Part shown: one piece after another, positions 11,025-21,520 of the stretch
Position numbering within the stretch: position 1 is the stretch's first letter
Layout of the letters: each line of letters begins with the position of its first letter
NCBI RefSeq assembly: GCF_029873635.1
Contig: NC_080422.1
Location: 2,150,001-2,214,000 of the forward strand
DNA: 64,000 bases
Direction of reading: 5' to 3'
From: Malania oleifera
Taxonomy: Eukaryota > Streptophyta > Magnoliopsida > Santalales > Ximeniaceae
Translations under genes and position numbers: made by a program
The notes under the pieces: model-generated
The model's database searches: none
Told to the model about the DNA's origin: nothing
Seen by the model: the letters and a program-made list of their open reading frames with translations, nothing else

Positions 11025-11039
11025 ACTCTGATACCACTT
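11025..11039 (-). other. Primer binding site of element C
   Basis: The minus strand reads TGGTATCAGAG three bases after the LTR end (CATGACA), complementary to the 3' end of plant initiator Met tRNA. It fixes the orientation (minus) and the LTR/internal boundary. Confidence 0.8.
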
Positions 11040-11175
11040 TGTCATGCCCCAAACTTGCCAAGTGGGGCCCCGGGTGTGATGTGATCCAATCACCTGTGTT
11101 TGATACCATAACCTTAATCACGCAGCAGAAAAATAAATAAACATCCAAAAAAATATACTAGAGTTCTATATAAAA
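11040..11175 (-). mobile_element. Ty3 element C, 5' LTR fragment (136 bp)
   Basis: TGTCATGCCCCAAACTTG onward matches the first ~140 bp of the 3' LTR at 6402, then stops abruptly at 11175 where another LTR begins (TGTAGGGACTCG). The remaining LTR is lost or displaced outside the recognisable sequence. Confidence 0.75.
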
Positions 11176-11365
11176 TGTAGGGACTCGAAGAATTATTGCA
11201 ACTAAATAATAAAAGGAAAGAGAGAAAAGGAAATTTAAAAGTCAGGACTCAATAGGGTCTCGTCGACGAGTAGTCTTCTTGGGCACATCGACGGGGACAC
11301 ATGTCTCGTCGACGAGAACTTACTAAGAGGGCTGATTTTAGGGCTTGAAATTCATCGACGAAGGT
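11176..11365 (+). mobile_element. 5' fragment of a Ty3 LTR (E) with TCGTCGACGA motifs
   Basis: Begins TGTAGGGACTCGAAGAATTATTG, very like the start of solo LTR F at 20707 (TGTAGTGACTTGAAGAATAC). It has four motif copies (TCTCGTCGACGAG twice, ACATCGACGGGG, TTCATCGACGAAG) and is then cut by LTR A at 11366. Third layer of nesting at this spot. Confidence 0.7.
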
Positions 11366-11943
11366 TGTCACGCCCCGAACCCGCAGGTGGGTCCCAGGTG
11401 TGAATTTAGTAACCTAACCTGTCTCTGTATCAATTTAAAACATACATGATACAATACCAAAGAGAGTTCGACCCCGTAGGGTGAATGGACGCCCACATAC
11501 ATACATATAAACATCCATACTCATCCAACATACGCAGCGGAAAATGGTCTTTTGTACATAATCGGTATCATACCAGAGTCTACACGAGCTAGGATATAAT
11601 ACAAATATACCCCAGGTGTCTACAAAAACCACCCCGACAACCTGGATACCAAAACTCGTACCTAAAAGGTACTAGCAGTAGCTACGACACCCCTTGCTAC
11701 CCGACGCTAGGATGTTACTTACCGCTACCTAAAAGCCCTGAAAACATTGTATGTGCATTGGGGATGAAACACCTCTTAGTAAGGAAGAAAATAGTTTATA
11801 TCAGTGTGTGGCATACCAGTGTCATTTTACATACTTCATAACACTATACATACGATACAGTTTGAAACAATTTGTATAATTTCATACAAATACATACAGT
11901 TCTAGTATTTTCAGAAAAAACCATTCCAGTTCATATGATACCC

Positions 11944-11992
11944 AACATACATACATACATACATACATACATACATACATACATACATACGA
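11944..11992. repeat. (CATA)n microsatellite in LTR A
   Basis: About 12 CATA units. Shorter CATA runs occur in LTR B (17947-17974) and in the 57-bp array at 13680. Confidence 0.9.
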
Positions 11993-12017
11993 TCAGTGTC
12001 GTCACACTAGTTCGCAA

Positions 12018-12310
12018 ATACACAAGGTCATCTCGTCTCACAGCGATTACATTGCTACATACGCAACTATGCTTCGACAATCAAGGCCCAATAGTGATTA
12101 CATTGCTCCATACGCAACTACACTAGGTCACCTAGTCTCACAGCGATTACATTACTACACATGCAACTACGAAGATCTACGACTCAAGCCCAATAGTGAT
12201 TACATTGCTACATACGCAACTACACAAGGTCACCTAGTCTCACCACGATTACATTGCCATATGCAAAACTACGTTGCGACGACCTAAGCCTACAAAGAAT
12301 CCATTGCTTC
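12018..12310. repeat. ~100-bp tandem repeat, about 3 copies, in LTR A
   Basis: The phrase CAC(A/T)AGGTCA(C/T)CT(C/A)GTCTCAC recurs at 12021, 12121 and 12223. Each unit holds two half-repeats of GATTACATTGCTACATACGCAACTA, so the array probably grew from a ~50-bp unit. Confidence 0.85.
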
Positions 12311-12435
12311 ATACGATGTAGCATATAACTCACACCACTTCGGTGAACAGCCGGAATTAGACTGGTGATATTTCACACCCTCGGATATAGAGCCGGACAC
12401 TCTTGCTTACGGTAATTAACCGATCCATGGCACAA

Positions 12436-12580
12436 CGTACAGTAATTAGCCGCCACATAGCTGTTTCGACGTACGGTAATTAGCCGCCATTAGCCGATTT
12501 CACAAAACTTGGAATCATTTTGGAACTCACATCCATATACATTTCAACGTACGGTAATTAGCCGCCACATAGCTGTTTCA
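12436..12580. repeat. ~30-bp repeats of a GTACGGTAATTAGCCGCC phrase in LTR A
   Basis: GTACAGTAATTAGCCGCCAC (~12437), GTACGGTAATTAGCCGCCAT (~12471) and GTACGGTAATTAGCCGCCAC (~12550), two of them followed by ATAGCTGTTTC. A variant (ACGGTAATTAACCG) lies just upstream at ~12410. Confidence 0.75.
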
Positions 12581-13186
12581 CAAATATTTGGAACAATTTC
12601 ATACATCTATACATACCACACTTATTTGGTTTACGACAAATCATATAAATTACAATTTCAAGTATACAGTTTATGCAAATATGGATTACAATCATCTCAA
12701 TAATACAGTTTTAACAAAACAAACGGTTTTCCAAACAAAGTAGAGATGATACCCGAAATCCCCAATTTTCTCGAAAAACTGTAACACTAAAATCCTGTAT
12801 TTTTACCTGATAGATTTCCCCAAATAAGTAATCATAACATACATACGATCATAGCCTACAAGCTTACCGATCCTGATTTTGAAAATGGATTGATATAAAG
12901 AGAATTCCCTTACCTTAACCCGAATCCCAATTATGAACTCTACGGCCCTCAAAACTATGAACCGAGACTTCAAAACCTACAAACCACAGTACAGTACATG
13001 CTTACAATCCATACTACTACATATATACTGAATCAGAAATGAAAACCGAGCCTTACCTTGATTTTAGCCCGAAACCTGAAAACGCTCGAAATGGACTTTC
13101 GATCCGCTAGAAACGTAGAGAATCCTTCATTTATCCTCGCAGTAACTTTGGATTTACGATTCCAATGACAAACAGCGAAGCAATCA

Positions 13187-13190
<4 letters not shown>

Positions 13191-13273
<83 letters not shown>

Positions 13274-13274
13274 C
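13191..13274. repeat. (GA)n microsatellite in LTR A
   Basis: About 35 GA units with one AA interruption. In LTR direction it is a CT tract just downstream of the TATA-like box. Equivalent GA-rich tracts sit in LTR B (19666-19692), LTR C (9100-9145), LTR D (54977-55052) and LTR F (20910-20945 as CT). Confidence 0.95.
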
Positions 13275-13639
13275 TTCAAATCCTAGAGAGAGAGAGAGGA
13301 AAACTAAAACTTAGCCAAGAAGCAACTGAAAATATCCTTATAAAGACCTTTCACCCGGAGGATTTCGTCGATGAATTGGTGTCCTTGTTGACAAGGTCTT
13401 CAAGGATTTCGTCGACGAGACAACGATTTCATCGATGAACCTTGATATTTAAATTTTTCCAAACAATCGTCGACGAAGTCTGCAGAATTTCATTTTTTTA
13501 CCCCTCTTTTACATAATTAACCCGTACAACACAATTTGGGGTCTTACAATCTCCCCTCCTTACAAAAATTTCGTCCTCGAAATTTGCAATCTCTCATTAC
13601 GAACATCTTCATACTACTACATGCACACATACTATAAGG

Positions 13640-13865
13640 TGAAACAGTGACTATCCATACGCAGTCCTGTTACGATACATACATACATACTCTAGAGAAT
13701 ACGACGACCATTTATACGCAGCCCCGTTATGATATATACATACATACTCTAGAGAATACATTGACCATTTATACGTAGCCCCGTTACGATACAGACAAAC
13801 ATACTGTAGTGAATACGACGGCCATTTATACGCAGCCCCGTTACAATACATATATACATTCCCTC
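13640..13865. repeat. 57-bp tandem repeat, about 4 copies, in Ty3 3' UTR
   Basis: The word ATACG(C/T)AG recurs at 13657, 13714, 13771 and 13828, exactly 57 bp apart, with a conserved frame of GCCCCGTTACGATACATACATAC and CTCTAGAGAATACGACG. It lies between the chromodomain end and the polypurine tract. The homologous part of element D (55520-55600) holds only a single GCAGCCCTGTCTC-like copy, so the array is an expansion in this element. The 57-bp period leaves an open frame on the minus strand that is an artefact. Confidence 0.92.
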
Positions 13866-14003
13866 ACTTATGGCAGAAGAATATCGTGGTCACATACATA
13901 AACAGTCTCGGGAGCTTACAATACAACATGACCCTCCCCAAGACTAACCACTATCTACAATATGATAACAGGGGTTTACATACATACATACATACTCATA
14001 TCA

Positions 14004-14890
14004 CCCCGCTATCCAAGTACTATTCAAACAACTGTGGATACTTCCAGCATATTTCCGTTTCCAGTTCCCAAGAAGCTTTTTCAACCTTGTGATTCTGCCA
14101 TAATACCTTCACTAACAGTATCTCTTTGGTATGAAGCTTCTAAACTTTATGGTCTAGAACCTGAACAGGTATCTCCTCATACGCTAAAGTATCCTCAAGT
14201 CCCAAAGACTCGTAATTGATAACATACGATGGATCCACCACGTACCTTCTCAGCATGGAAACGTGAAATACATCGTGGACCCTCGAGAGTGCCGCAGGTA
14301 GTGCAACTCTGTAGGCTACCAGACCCACTCGCTCAAGTACCTTGAATGGTTCGATATACCTTGGGCTCAACTTGCCCTTCCTTCCAAATCTCATCACTCC
14401 CTTCATCGGAGCGATTCTAAGGAATACCTTAGCCCCCACCTTGAACTCCAACTTATGGCGGTGAACATCCACGTAACTCTTCTGCCAACTCTGAGCCGAT
14501 CTAATCCTCTCTCGGATCAAACCTACCTTCTCAGACGCCTGCTGCACAAGTTCAGGTCCTAAGACTTGACGTTCACAGACCTCATCCCAATACAATGGAG
14601 ATCGACACCTCTGACCATACAAAACCTCGAATGGTGACATCCCTATACTAGCCTGGAAGCTATTGTTATAGGAAAACTCCACTAGGCAGAAACTGAATCC
14701 AATTACCACCAAAGTCCAATACACAAGCCCGTAACATATCTTCCAATATCTGTATCGTCCTCTCCAACTGTTCATTAGTCTAGGGGTGGAACGCTGTACT
14801 GAATGTAAGTTTCGTCCCCAATACTTCCTGCAAACTTTTCCAAAATTGGGAAGTAAACCTTGGATCCCGATCTGAAACAATGGACACCGG
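14004..14890 (-). pseudogene. Ty3 integrase C-terminal part with chromodomain (element A side)
   Basis: The minus strand encodes the second Asp region of the integrase core (IVSDRDPRF), the segment with the catalytic Glu (ERTIQ), [21 protein letters not shown], the GPY/F-like region (RFGRKGKLSPRYIEPF) and FHVSMLRRYV. A chromodomain-like tail with KILLVKVLW-type and SWELE-type residues ends near 14004. Chromodomains after integrase mark chromoviruses; the layout fits the Tekay/Del lineage. Stops occur after AFHP (14790) and after the VLDHKV segment (14138), plus a frameshift near 14700. The N-terminal half of integrase, including the HHCC zinc finger and first Asp, is missing: the frame joins directly to RNase H at about 14888. 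Confidence 0.82.
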
Positions 14891-16005
14891 AGCAAGCTCT
14901 AAACCATGGACAGGATAATTCTTCTCATATTCTTTAAGCTGTTTGGACGCATAAGCAATGACCCTGCCATGCTGCATCAACACGCATCCAAGACCCTTCA
15001 AAGAGGCATCACTGTATATCATAAAACCGTCCTCCCCTAAGGGAATAGCCAGTACTGGAGCTGAAACTAACCGCTGCTTTAACTCTTGAAAGCTCTGCTC
15101 ACAGTCATCAGTCCATTCAAATTTTACATTTTTCCTCGTAAGTCGTGTCAATAGACTTGATAGTCTAGAGAAACCATCCACAAAACGCCAGTAATAACCT
15201 GCTAACCCTAGAAAACTCCTGACTTCCTGAACATTTCCTGGCCTCTCCCAATTCACCACTGCCTCTATCTCGGATCAACTGATACTCTTGCTTCTGAGAT
15301 CACATAGCCGAGAAAAGTAACCTGTCTTAACCAGAATTCACATTTCTTGAATTTTGCATATAATTTCCTTTCTCTCAATATCTGCAACACCAATTTCAAA
15401 TGATGTTCATGGTCCTCAAAACTCCTTGAATAGACCAGTATATCATCAATAAACACAACCACAAATTGGTCCAAATACTGGTGGAACACCCGATTCATCA
15501 AATCCATCAAAACCACTAGTGCATTAGTCAACCCAAATGGCATCACTAAGAACTCATAATGCCCATATCTGGTACGAAATGCGGTCTTCAAAATGTCTTC
15601 TGCTTTAACTTTCAACTGATGGTAACCTGATCGTAGATCAATCTTAGAGTAAACCTGGGTCCCTTGGAGCTGATCAAATAAATCATCGATCCTAGGGAGA
15701 GGATATTTATTCTTAACTGTCAATTTATTTATCTCCCTATAATCAATGCACAATCTCATGGTTCCATCTTTCTTTTTCACGAACAAAACTGGCGCTCCCT
15801 AGGGCGACACACTAGGCCTGATGAAACCTTTATCCAGTAACTCCTGTAACTGATCTTTCAATTCTTTTAACTTAACTGGTGCCATACTGTACGGTGCTTT
15901 AGATATTGGTGCAGATCCCGGCAACAAGTCTATAGTGAACTCAATCTCATGATCTGGTGGCAAACTAGGCAATTCTTCAGGAAATACATCTGGGAATTTC
16001 CTCAT
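14888..16005 (-). pseudogene. Ty3 reverse transcriptase and partial RNase H (element B side)
   Basis: Seen in order: [14 protein letters not shown] linker, RT palm with [33 protein letters not shown] and the catalytic FIDDILVYS, thumb region LGYVIS, then the RNase H start ([33 protein letters not shown]), where it breaks into integrase sequence. In-frame stops: TAG at about 15798, where the family has Trp, and one near 15263. About 300 residues (rest of RNase H, zinc finger, first part of integrase) are deleted. Confidence 0.85.
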
Positions 16006-16321
16006 TACTAGTATGTCAGTTTGTCCAAATTCTTCTTTTTGGAAATTCTTTTATGTATGCGACATACCCTTGGCAACCACCCTGTAACAATCTCCTCACT
16101 TGAATAGCCGACACTAGCTATGGTGAGGCACGTACACGTGAACCCGCAAATCTAAACTCTAACTCCCCTGAGGGTCTAAAAATCACTTCCTTTAAATGAC
16201 AATCAATACTTGCGTGATAAGTTGCTAACCAATCCATACCCAGTATCACATCAAACCCATGCATATCTAAAACCACAAGATTGGCTAGAAGCACTTTCTC
16301 CTGAATATTTACCGAAAAATT

Positions 16322-16540
16322 TCAAAGTACCCTCCTACATCTAATCACATATCCCATCGACATACCCACAGACAATTCTATATCTAATGGTTGTGTCTTT
16401 ATCCCGGCTATCTTCACATACCCCGCCGATATAAAAGAATGGGTAGCACCTGTATCAAATAAAACAATCATTCTATATGGTAAGGCAGTAAGAGTACCTA
16501 TGACAACGTCTCTAGCCGTCTCAGCATCTCCTAGTGTCAA
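16322..16540 (-). pseudogene. Ty3 aspartic protease domain
   Basis: 72 readable residues with the protease motif LFDTGATHSFIS (catalytic Asp in DTGA). Flanking frame is broken at both ends. It belongs to the gag-pol polyprotein of the same minus-strand element, between gag and reverse transcriptase. Confidence 0.75.
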
Positions 16541-16559
16541 CGCATAGACCCTCGCCAGC

Positions 16560-17590
16560 GCAGTGTTCCTCTGCTGACCACCGCGGGGCGCCTAATATCC
16601 ACCTCGAAATGATCTGGGAGCCTATGCATAAATCGACGACATCTGACCTGATCGAGCCATATGACCGGGTCTCCCACAGCAATAGCAAACATTCTCCCTA
16701 AATCGACATTCACCCGGGTGTCTCCGTCCACATCTGGCACAAGTGGCAGGAGGCTGACTGCTTTGGAATCCCCTGTGCTCTACCATCTGTCTCTGGCCTC
16801 CACTAGATCTATCTCCTCTCCAAGGGCCTCGGCTGGGACCCGCCTGATAACTCGAGGGCGCAGCCCTCTTCTTCTAACTCTGTGTCTCCATCTCTCCAGA
16901 TAGACTCTCCTCTTCTATAGTGGCCCTGTCAACTAGTTCTGAAAAATCCTAGATCCTCAGTACCACCACCTGCCTGTAAATATCATGCCTAAAATTTCTC
17001 TCAAACATTCTAGCCTTCTTTGCTTCATCCGGGACAATATAGGGGCAGAAGCGAGAGAGCTCAATAAATTTCGCCGCATACTGTGGGATAGTTAACGTCC
17101 CCTAGGACAGACTCAGAAACTCATGTACTTGAGCCTCTCTGACTGAAGTCAGATAATATCTATCAAAGAACATGTCCCTTAATCGTGCCCAGGTCATCTG
17201 CACTGGTATAGCTCTCTATTCCTCAAACAACCTGGTGGCTACCCACCATCTTTCAGCCTCCCCCTACAACCTATATGTAGCATATAAAACTCTCTGCTTG
17301 TCGGTGCAATGGAGTACTGTCAGAATCTTCTCTACCTCCTGTACCCAGTTCTCCGCAACTGCAGGATCAGTCGCTCCAAAGAAAGCTGGCGGATTCATCT
17401 TCATAAATTTCTCTATGGTACATCTTTGAGCTGAGGATGGACCTCCCTGCTTTCTAGAGCTCCGCGCTATCTTAGCCATGACTTGCTGAGCCACGTTGTC
17501 TAGCACAGCATTTGAATCCCCACTTGCTGCGCTAGAAGGACCCGCTCCATCATCCCCACTGGCATCAGCACTATTGCCTCCTGGGTCCAT
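16560..17590 (-). pseudogene. Ty3 gag (element B side)
   Basis: Starts ATGGACCCAGGAGGCAAT (17590). The first 108 residues are open (Gly/Ser-rich head, then FMKMNPPAFFGATDPAVAENWVQEVEKIL, the start of the Gag core) and stop at 17264 where family members have Gln. Beyond the stop the core continues (AERWW, MFFDRYY) with more stops. Two zinc knuckles follow: one at about 16735-16770 and one at about 16660-16700 whose last Cys position reads Gly. Confidence 0.78.
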
Positions 17591-17895
17591 CCTGCAAACA
17601 CATAGAACACCGTTTCAAAATTCTATCCTCCTACAGAACCAACTTATTTAACTAAAACTCCAAATCTTCTATTAACTATCCCTCCTAATTCTAGCCCCAA
17701 AATCCACTCCTGTAACCTAAACACACGACTCGATGACAGTTTACTGTGGTTTTCCTGAAATCGTCACCCCAGGAAAAGCACAGAAACAAATCACAAAATT
17801 CTGTATCTAGATCACAGAATAAAACCTCAAATCTTCCCTATATTCTAGTATTATTTTCCGCTGCACTCTAGAGTCTGCAGAACCTAGCAACCTAG

Positions 17896-17907
17896 GCTCT
17901 GATACCA
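17896..17907 (-). other. Primer binding site next to LTR B
   Basis: The minus strand reads TGGTATCAGAGC, complementary to initiator Met tRNA, three bases from the LTR end. It shows that the gag-side internal region belongs with LTR B. Confidence 0.85.
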
Positions 17908-19157
17908 AATTGTAACGAACTCAAAATTCATACAATTTTTTTTTATATACATACATACATACATATCCATACCTAAGCAGCGGAAACACAAATTATACAG
18001 CCATTCACATATATACTAAACAACACCAGAATCTAGTATTTACAGACTATAGCCAAACAAAAATACCCCTCCAGCATCATTTACTCAAAAATACACCACT
18101 CTGACCAAAAACTCACCCAATAACCAGGGTGATCAAACTACTTTCTATTAGTAAGCCTGATCTACTCGCCTAGTTGGCTCACCTAAAAAATGGTAAAGTA
18201 ATGGGGTGAGTCGACGCTCAATAAGTGGAAATATGCTATTACTAGTGTGTGACAACTAAGTTAAGAATAATTAAAAATAGTACTGAACTATAATGCAATA
18301 AAACATTGGTAAAACATATTTTCCTTTCACAATTTAAGATATACTATATTGTCTGTATTTTCTATTTTTCATACTGATAATATCATACTATACTCATCAT
18401 ATGCTGTAAAATTGTATACATTTACATACTATACTTCAGTCCGGCCAAACTGCATCCTCTCCTAGGCGCGGGACTGGCTGCTATCTCGTCTAACTGGCCC
18501 CCCTCTACCCAGCGTACTGGGAAGCTGTATCCTCTCCGAGCACGGTTAGACGGTACCCACACACTATCTGAGATATGTGATTGCACTTTATCTGTATATA
18601 GCAACGGTACCGTGCTCTGTAATCTATATCTGTACTGTAACTGTCTGTAATCTTTCCCCAGGGATCTGATATTATATACATATATACATATATATTCTTT
18701 TACTATTTTCGCCATGTTTCCAAAATTACCATAATGCTATCTTTTTGTACTATAAATACTATAACTTTGTATGCTGTATCTGTAGCATCTTGATGCTACC
18801 TCTATATGTGTGTGTGTGTGTGTGTATATATATTTGTCCGTATCTCTGTCTATATTCTCTGTTTGTATACTCTGTATGTTATGGTAATAGGAAACATGAC
18901 ATACTATAACTCTGTATATACTGTTCTGTATAAAGCTGTGATATAAATACTAATCTGAATAAAATTGTATGCATGTATATGTATATATGTATATATCTAT
19001 TTCATGAAACTATTCATATAAAAACTGTATATACAAGTACATTTCTCTGTATAATCTCTGTGAATATATATCTATATCTGTATGTTCTGTATGATTCTAT
19101 ATACTGAGAAAAACTATACAAACTGTACATATTGTCTACATCTATGCATTCAGTATA

Positions 19158-19160
19158 GTA

Positions 19161-19201
<41 letters not shown>
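19158..19201. repeat. (TA)n microsatellite in LTR B
   Basis: About 21 TA units. The surrounding 600 bp of LTR B is rich in TCTGTATA words. Confidence 0.95.
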
Positions 19202-19205
<4 letters not shown>

Positions 19206-19727
19206 ATGTTATACAAATTCCTTCATCTCATGAAAATCTACTCAGGCCACACAATCATTTAAACTTATATTCTGTGAAAACTGTATAGTAAACTGGTATG
19301 AACATATATTTATGAAATCTCTGTTAACTTTATTAAAATTCCTAACATAACATATTTTCCTTACCTTAACTTTGAAAAGCCCCTATAAAATTCTGGCTCT
19401 ATACCCGTAGGGTTCCTAATTCAACATCCTGAAAACACAATCCCCTAGAACAAAACATCAGTATTTTCTTATCTACAACATTTCTTATAAATGGGGAAAA
19501 GGCAAATACTGAATAAAATGCCTTACCCTGAGATTGGGACGAAATCCAACCCAACTTTTCCAGCAATCAACTCCGGCAGACTTGCAAAGAATCTCGCCAG
19601 GAGCGTCGTGGTAGCCTCAGATCTTTGATCCGGTGAGAAACAGGCCCGAAAATGAAAAGAGAAGTGAGAGAGAGAGAGAGGAGAGAGAGAGGGGCGCTGA
19701 AAATGGGTAAAAATCCTGGTTTTCTAC

Positions 19728-19735
19728 TATTTATA
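19728..19735 (-). promoter_or_regulatory. TATA box of LTR B
   Basis: TATAAATA on the minus strand, followed by GTAGAAAACC and, after about 30 bp, GA/CT-rich sequence. The nearest palindromic motif is about 10 bp upstream. Confidence 0.6.
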
Positions 19736-19743
19736 CTGCTAAA

Positions 19744-19998
19744 TTAGTCAACGAGACACATCACCTCGTCGACAAGTCCTTCATTAAATTCAACGACGAA
19801 ACCCTGTATTTGTTGACGAAATTCAAAGCAGCCTATATCCGTCTCTCAGTATTTTCTCATCGACGAGGCCCTGTATTCGTCGACGAATTTCCTTATGTAC
19901 TCGTCGACGAAGCCCTGTATTCATCGACGAGTTCTGGAAATTCCTTGAAATTATTATTATCATTATTATCTCCAAAATGCGATGTCGTCGACGAAACC
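19744..19998. repeat. Nine TCGTCGACGA palindromic motifs in LTR B U3
   Basis: Copies include CTCGTCGACAAG, TTTGTTGACGAAA, CTCATCGACGAGG, ATTCGTCGACGAATT, ACTCGTCGACGAAG, ATTCATCGACGAG and TGTCGTCGACGAAA. The ten-base core is a perfect palindrome with three CpGs, and deviations are mostly CG to TG or CA. CCCTGTATT-like spacers separate several copies. Confidence 0.9.
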
Positions 19999-20072
19999 TA
20001 CTGCCTCTTTCTGTTTTTGTTTCCATTTCCTCTCTTTAATATTTGAATATCAATATTTTTTGGGTCGTTACA

Positions 20073-20706
20073 GAAAATGAATCAAGTGGACTAGAGATGA
20101 CAAACATATGTTTCATAGCGAATAATGAAGAGGTAAACTCCTACTATTCCTCTACAGAATCTCAAAATGAGTCGTGTGATGAGTCATGTGACAGCATGCC
20201 TTCCTATAAGGAATTGCAAGCTGATTTGTTTTCTTTGCATAAGAGATTTATAAAATTTTCTAAAAGAAATATAACTTTGAAAGATCAAAATAAGGAACTA
20301 GCAAAGCAACTTGAATCATTCAAAGCTATTGAAGAAGAAAAAAATTCTTGTATTAATAAGTTGGAAGAAGAAAGAAATATAGCAACTCAAGAGTTAGGCA
20401 AAACTTATAAAGATAATTTGAATAAAAAGGATTTAGAAGTAAATGAACTCAAAAAGGCAGTCGAGGATAAAGAAAAAATTATCCATAACTTTACCAAAGG
20501 AAAAGAAAACTTTGAAAAGATGATTGGGCAGCAAAGGCTTCATGGGAACAAAGAAGGTATAGGCTACAATGGTAAAAAAAATAAAAAGAACAAAAAGCTA
20601 TACGTGGAATACTTTGTTAAGGAAGCTAAGTATTACGCTAGCACTTCATCAAACAACAAACATGAACACACCACTTGCTATATGTGCAAGACTAAAGGTC
20701 ATGTAA
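20073..20706 (+). pseudogene. SIRE-type copia gag, C-terminal half, up to the split zinc knuckle
   Basis: About 210 residues of Gag: an acidic segment, a long Lys/Glu-rich coiled coil (about 20210-20530, heptad-like KDQNKELAKQLESF and later), a Lys-rich patch, and the start of a CCHC zinc knuckle (CYMCKTKGH). The knuckle is cut after His by solo LTR F. The readable frame opens inside LTR B, so the true gag start and the 5' LTR are missing; the Ty3 element truncates it. Beyond the insertion the frame resumes at 22491 and supplies the last Cys. Confidence 0.82.
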
Positions 20707-20736
20707 TGTAGTGACTTGAAGAATACAGGGCCTTAA

Positions 20737-20862
20737 TGATTTCGTTGATGAACACAGGGCCTCGTCGATGAGAAAATACCGAGAGGCGGTTCGGGCTGCT
20801 CTAAATTTCATTGACGAACACAGGGCCTCGTCAACGAATTTTGTGAAGGGCTCGTCGACGAA
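20737..20862 (+). repeat. Five TCGTCGACGA motifs upstream of TATA in LTR F
   Basis: TTTCGTTGATGAA, CCTCGTCGATGAG, TTTCATTGACGAA, CCTCGTCAACGAA and GCTCGTCGACGAA. Three are linked by the spacer CACAGGGC. The last copy ends about 10 bp before the TATA box. Confidence 0.9.
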
Positions 20863-20870
20863 CCTGGCCC

Positions 20871-20878
20871 TATAAATA
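20871..20878 (+). promoter_or_regulatory. TATA box of LTR F
   Basis: TATAAATA in CCCTATAAATAGTGG, about 30 bp before a CT-rich stretch, which is a typical plant Pol II initiation context. Confidence 0.7.
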
Positions 20879-21382
20879 GTGGAAACTCGGGATTTTTTTC
20901 ATTCTCTCGCCTCTCTCTCTCTCTCCAACGACTCTCTCTCCCTTCTCTCTTCATTTTCGGCCCCATTAGTCGCCGGATCGATGATCCGAAACTACCATGA
21001 CGCTCCTGGAGGAGTTCTCTATGCATCTACCGGAGCGGATCATCGGGAAATCAGAGTTGGAAATCATCCCAAATTCAGGGTAAGGCCTTTTAGTCTCCTT
21101 TGGCCTTGTGGTAGTTATAGGAAATGATACAGGAAAAAAAATATTGATGTTTAGTTCTAGAAAATATTGGTTTCAGGGTGTTTTGTAGGAGGCCTACGGG
21201 TATCAGGCTAGAGTACAGTAGGGGCTTTTCAGAGATAAGGTAAGGGAAATATGCTATGCTAGGAAAGTTCTGAATATTATGCAGTTTATTTATTTACGAA
21301 AATTATGTATTCTAGTATGGTGTGGCTTATGATTATGTATATGGTACGGGGAGTTTATAAATTTAGTTTCATGACTTTACGA

Positions 21383-21520
21383 ATTTCAGTATTATGATTA
21401 TACGCATTTCAGTACCATGATTATACGAATTTCAATACCATGATTTACGATATTTCAGTACCATGAGCTTATGAATTTCAGTACCATGATAACACGAATT
21501 CCAGTATTACGAATATGCAG
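21383..21520 (+). repeat. Six exact-period 23-bp tandem repeats in LTR F
   Basis: Unit ATTTCAGTACCATGATTATACGA starting at 21383, 21406, 21429, 21452, 21475 and 21498. All six are 23 bp with substitutions only. LTR B, the closest relative here, lacks this array. Confidence 0.95.

Larger units (their letters stand above)
11366..13548 (-). mobile_element. Ty3 LTR A (3' LTR), 2.18 kb
   Basis: On the + strand it runs from TGTCACGCCCCGAACCC to GGGGTCTTACA. The minus-strand start TGTAAGACCCC directly follows a polypurine tract (AGGAGGGGAGAT, 13549-13560). Contents in LTR direction: five TCGTCGACGA-type motifs (13365-13480), TTATAA box at 13338-13343, a CT tract ((GA)n on +, 13191-13274), then tandem arrays and a CATA microsatellite. 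It differs in sequence from LTR B, which lies on the other side of the same internal region. Confidence 0.82.
17911..20072 (-). mobile_element. Ty3 LTR B (5' LTR), 2.16 kb
   Basis: On the + strand it runs from TGTAACGAACTC to GGGTCGTTACA, adjoining the PBS on its low side and SIRE gag sequence on its high side. In LTR direction: nine TCGTCGACGA-type motifs (19744-19998), TATA box (19728-19735 as TATTTATA), a CT tract, then a conserved ACGGTACCGT palindrome (18604-18613), a CTAGTGTGTGAC block (18243) and GCAGCGGAAA (17969). It is the same family as solo LTR F but not the same as LTR A. Confidence 0.85.

Noticed and set aside
13651-13851. Minus-strand open frame with a 19-residue repeat
   Set aside because: Product of the 57-bp tandem array, whose period is divisible by three; no start context or domain.
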